Below are positions 61,566 through 64,000 of a stretch of 64,000 bases of DNA, piece by piece. The stretch comes from Eudromia elegans (Eukaryota > Chordata > Aves > Tinamiformes > Tinamidae), in assembly GCA_003342815.1 (NCBI GenBank), contig PTEX01000234.1:245132-309131 (forward strand). Direction: 5' to 3'. The translations under genes and the position numbers were made by a program. The stretch's first letter is position 1; the number at the start of each line of letters is the position of its first letter. Under the pieces are notes generated by a model. That model was given only the letters and a program-made list of their open reading frames with translations. It was not told the origin of the DNA and ran no database searches.

Positions 61566-63429
61566 CTTACTGCAATATAAAAAGAACATGAAAATGAGAA
61601 TGATGCCACACAGTTTCTGCTGTTGATGATAGAAATAAGCAAAGACAGGACAGGTTAACAGGGAAACTATATGAGATAAGAGGGTCTGGACCAATCCTAG
61701 CATAGATCACTGTTTGGATTAAATCCTCTGAATGTCTTCAGCGCTGGTGTTTCTGGCAAAGTTTTCATGAGTTGCCACCTGCCTCTTGTGTTTGCTCTGC
61801 ACACACTTGACTTTGTTTCCCCAAGTTTGCTGATGAACCACTGTGTTTGGTGAGTGCTGCCCAGATGGAAAGCCCCCATATGCCTGTGGGGATGCAGAAT
61901 TCTTACCTGCAACAGGGAGGTCCAGTAATGTAGCCACTTCTCATCTCATTAGATTCAGTCTGTGCAGAGAAACCCTGAATGGTCTGGGGGCCTCTTTCTG
62001 TACATGCAGGCAGAATCTTTCGTGCAAACGTACAGCAAAAGCTGCCATGAAGAATCTATAGCGCATGCAGACAGTCGAAGGAAATGAGGAATTATCCCCC
62101 TACGTTTTACACGTTGTGAACATGGGACTGTCAGGTCGAGTGAATTGAGCAGCCGCGGTTTAGGATGTTGCCTTTGCAGCTGCCTGCCATATGGGTGACT
62201 AGTGGCCCAGTAACCGGCGTGGTGAAACTTCGTGCTCCTGGCAGGGCTTTCTGCTGCTCGTGCTGGAGCTGACGATGTTTCGTTTGTGAGTTTCCTTTTG
62301 GGGAGGGGTGGCAGGGAAAGCAGCGCAGAGAACTGAGGTCTCTGTCCCAGACACTGCTGATGCTGCTGCCCAGATGTCACTTATGAAAAATGCTTTATTT
62401 TTTCCCTGCGACTTCAGCTTCCACCCTTCCATCCTTCTTTCTTTTTTATTTTATAGCACATTTCAGCTTCCGGTTAACAAAGATGAGAGTAGATATAGAT
62501 CTCTTTGGGTAACTCGTGTAACTTTCTGGCTCTCAGTAATGAAGCATTCCAAAAGCAAATGGATTTTTCCAGTTCCTGTGATCAATGTGTCTGTGAGCGC
62601 GGTTGCTTTTCACCCCTAAGTCTCTACATTATTTCTCTTCAGTGTTGGAAAGGAGCAGAAAACTCATGTTAGGGACTGGAGCGAGGGCAGATTTGCTGTG
62701 TCTAAATTTCATTTCTAAGGCCTTGACTGCAATTCATATCTCTTCTTAATGTTTTAATAAATGTGAGGATTTGAAGGCCACTAGGTACCACTGTGATAAT
62801 CTGTTACAATTTTCCATGTAGCAGCTGCTAGATAAAGTTATCTCCATCACTGCCATAATTTCTCATTTTGTTCAGCTCTAGGCTTTGTTCCTGCTGAAAT
62901 TAGAGGGGAAAAAAAATATGTCCTTGATTCAGAACATCGTTGGGATAATGACGTGTGGACCCGGGCCTTCCTTCCATGCCGGAGAGCCAAATGGAAGCTC
63001 TGAGTGCGGCCAAGTGCTTAAGGCTCCCCCTGCTTCTGTTGCTTGCTTTGTTGCAAGCGCAAGCTGATTGTGCACGCACAAGTGCCTAAAATTAAGGTGT
63101 TTTCCCTGTTTTTGGCAGTCTATTTGTGGTTAATGGTCTGAGTGCCTGGGAAGGTGAAAATTTGGGTTGAATGGCAGGGGGAGAAAGGAGGACAGTTATT
63201 ACTTAAAATACTTCTCTTTTTGTGTAGAAAATAATGATTTGGGAGTTTATTCCCAAATAAATTTCCCTATGGAAAGCTAGCTTAAGAAGATGTGGGGAAA
63301 AAAAAAGAAAATTAAAATGCAGTAAGGAAAACCAGTAGGATTTTTGTTCTAAGTTGAATATGCAGTCAGCATCTGAATACTTTGTTCTATTTTGGTTGAG
63401 AATACCCGTCAAAAACTGTATTTAAAATG

Positions 63430-63620
63430 GGGACCTCAGCCCTGCCTGGGTGCAGGTGCTGCCTCAGGTGGGCGGGGCAGTGGGCGGGGCAGCTCCGCCC
63501 TAACGGCTCCAACCGCCCTAACGGCTCCAACGGCCGGGCGGCCCTGCTCCCCACTCCCCGCCCATAGCGCTGCGTGTGGTGGAAGGTGAAGTATTTTCCC
63601 TGCTCGGTAATCCGTTTATA
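63430..63620. promoter_or_regulatory. Small CpG island with tandem GC boxes; possible promoter
   Basis: An abrupt GC-rich island in AT-rich DNA. It contains two perfect copies of GTGGGCGGGGCA (63468-63479, 63480-63491), each with an Sp1-type GGGCGGGGC. Two perfect copies of CCGCCCTAACGGCTCCAA follow directly (63495-63512, 63513-63530), then CCGGGCGG and CCCCGCCC. It looks like a TATA-less promoter. Direction and the gene served are unknown; the target may lie beyond the window. Confidence 0.5.
63468..63530. repeat. Two adjacent perfect tandem duplications (12 bp and 18 bp)
   Basis: GTGGGCGGGGCA x2 is followed after three bases by CCGCCCTAACGGCTCCAA x2. Confidence 0.93.
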
Positions 63621-64000
63621 CGGGGCGTGTTTTCCTAAGGGACTTTAGCGGCGTGACTCCGTCACTGAAGCGCTGTAGATTTTTTTTGCCTGGTAGCACC
63701 TGGTCCAAATCTGGCCTTGTGTCGTAGTGAAAATCTGAAGAAGAGAGAGGGAGAGCAGTTCAGAAAAAATAACCGCTAGCCTGAACTAGAATTATAAATG
63801 AAGCTTTTGTGAAAATTAGCTTAATGGTTGATTTTTATCCTCAGTTTGAAATAAAAAGCAATACATGAGGTTTTCTCAGAGCTTTGAAAGTGCTTACTGG
63901 TTTAATTATTGGCATATAAGTAGCAGATTATGTTATGGCCTCTGTGTCTATACTAGGGGTGACAGAAAAGTGCTTGGTAAGGAGCTTAAAAGCTTATAAA
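63621..64000. other. AT-rich right end of the window
   Basis: No coding exon is recognisable. GTAAT and GTGAG words near the island could be splice donors of an untranslated first exon, but nothing singles one out. Confidence 0.4.

Larger units (their letters stand above)
50480..63425. other. Intergenic DNA, 50.5-63.4 kb
   Basis: Mostly AT-rich unique sequence. It holds a hairpin with a repeated arm at 51953-52013, an alternating purine/pyrimidine palindrome at 59523-59536, a TAAT-rich block at 60.20-60.29 kb and a cluster of T and A runs at 61441-61565. The longest chance open frame (58865-59335 plus) is hydrophobic at its start but matches nothing that I know. No gene is supported. Confidence 0.45.

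Noticed and set aside
1-64000. CRISPR arrays, operons, phage or insertion-sequence systems
   Set aside because: The window is intron-bearing vertebrate DNA; no regular repeat-spacer pattern or prokaryote-type gene cluster exists.

Overview
This is eukaryotic genomic DNA, almost certainly from a vertebrate nuclear genome and most likely a bird. The evidence is a 22-coding-exon gene with consensus GT/AG introns whose product can be followed residue by residue as vertebrate BMS1, CpG-island promoters, and very little interspersed repeat. The BMS1 gene spans only about 17 kb, which is compact for the family. The bird assignment is inference, not proof. There are two runs of N (70-611 and 14584-14609).

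Layout. Positions 1-1173 hold the GC-rich 3' coding end of a plus-strand gene that I could not identify; its upstream part is lost in the first gap. Its 3'UTR follows, with AATAAA signals at 2308 and 2410. A short spacer leads to a CpG-island promoter (about 3.24-4.06 kb) with a 16-bp GC-box array and an ETS-type site. From there BMS1 runs on the plus strand: a probable non-coding exon 1 ending at 3581, the start codon at 3814 in exon 2, and the stop at 20869-20871 in exon 23. The joined coding sequence is 3924 nt, giving 1307 residues. All exon phases join without frameshift. BMS1 is the nucleolar GTPase of the small-subunit processome, needed for 40S ribosome assembly.

From about 21.05 kb to the end (43 kb) I find no coding exon that I can support. 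This stretch holds GC-rich patches between 22.2 and 27.7 kb, including an orphan CpG island at 25.47-26.33 kb. It also holds short tandem duplications, a few hairpins and palindromes, one possible old CR1-like fragment, homopolymer and microsatellite tracts, and AT-rich stretches that could be conserved regulatory elements. A small GC-box-rich island at 63.43-63.62 kb may be the promoter of another transcript. In human, BMS1 is followed by a gene-poor interval and then RET, so this desert may be the BMS1-RET interval; that is inference from gene order.

I found no mobile genetic system, CRISPR array, operon or evidently new multi-gene system. The most checkable unusual items are the unidentified left-hand gene, the 44.38-kb hairpin, the orphan CpG islands and the tandem repeats around the BMS1 promoter.
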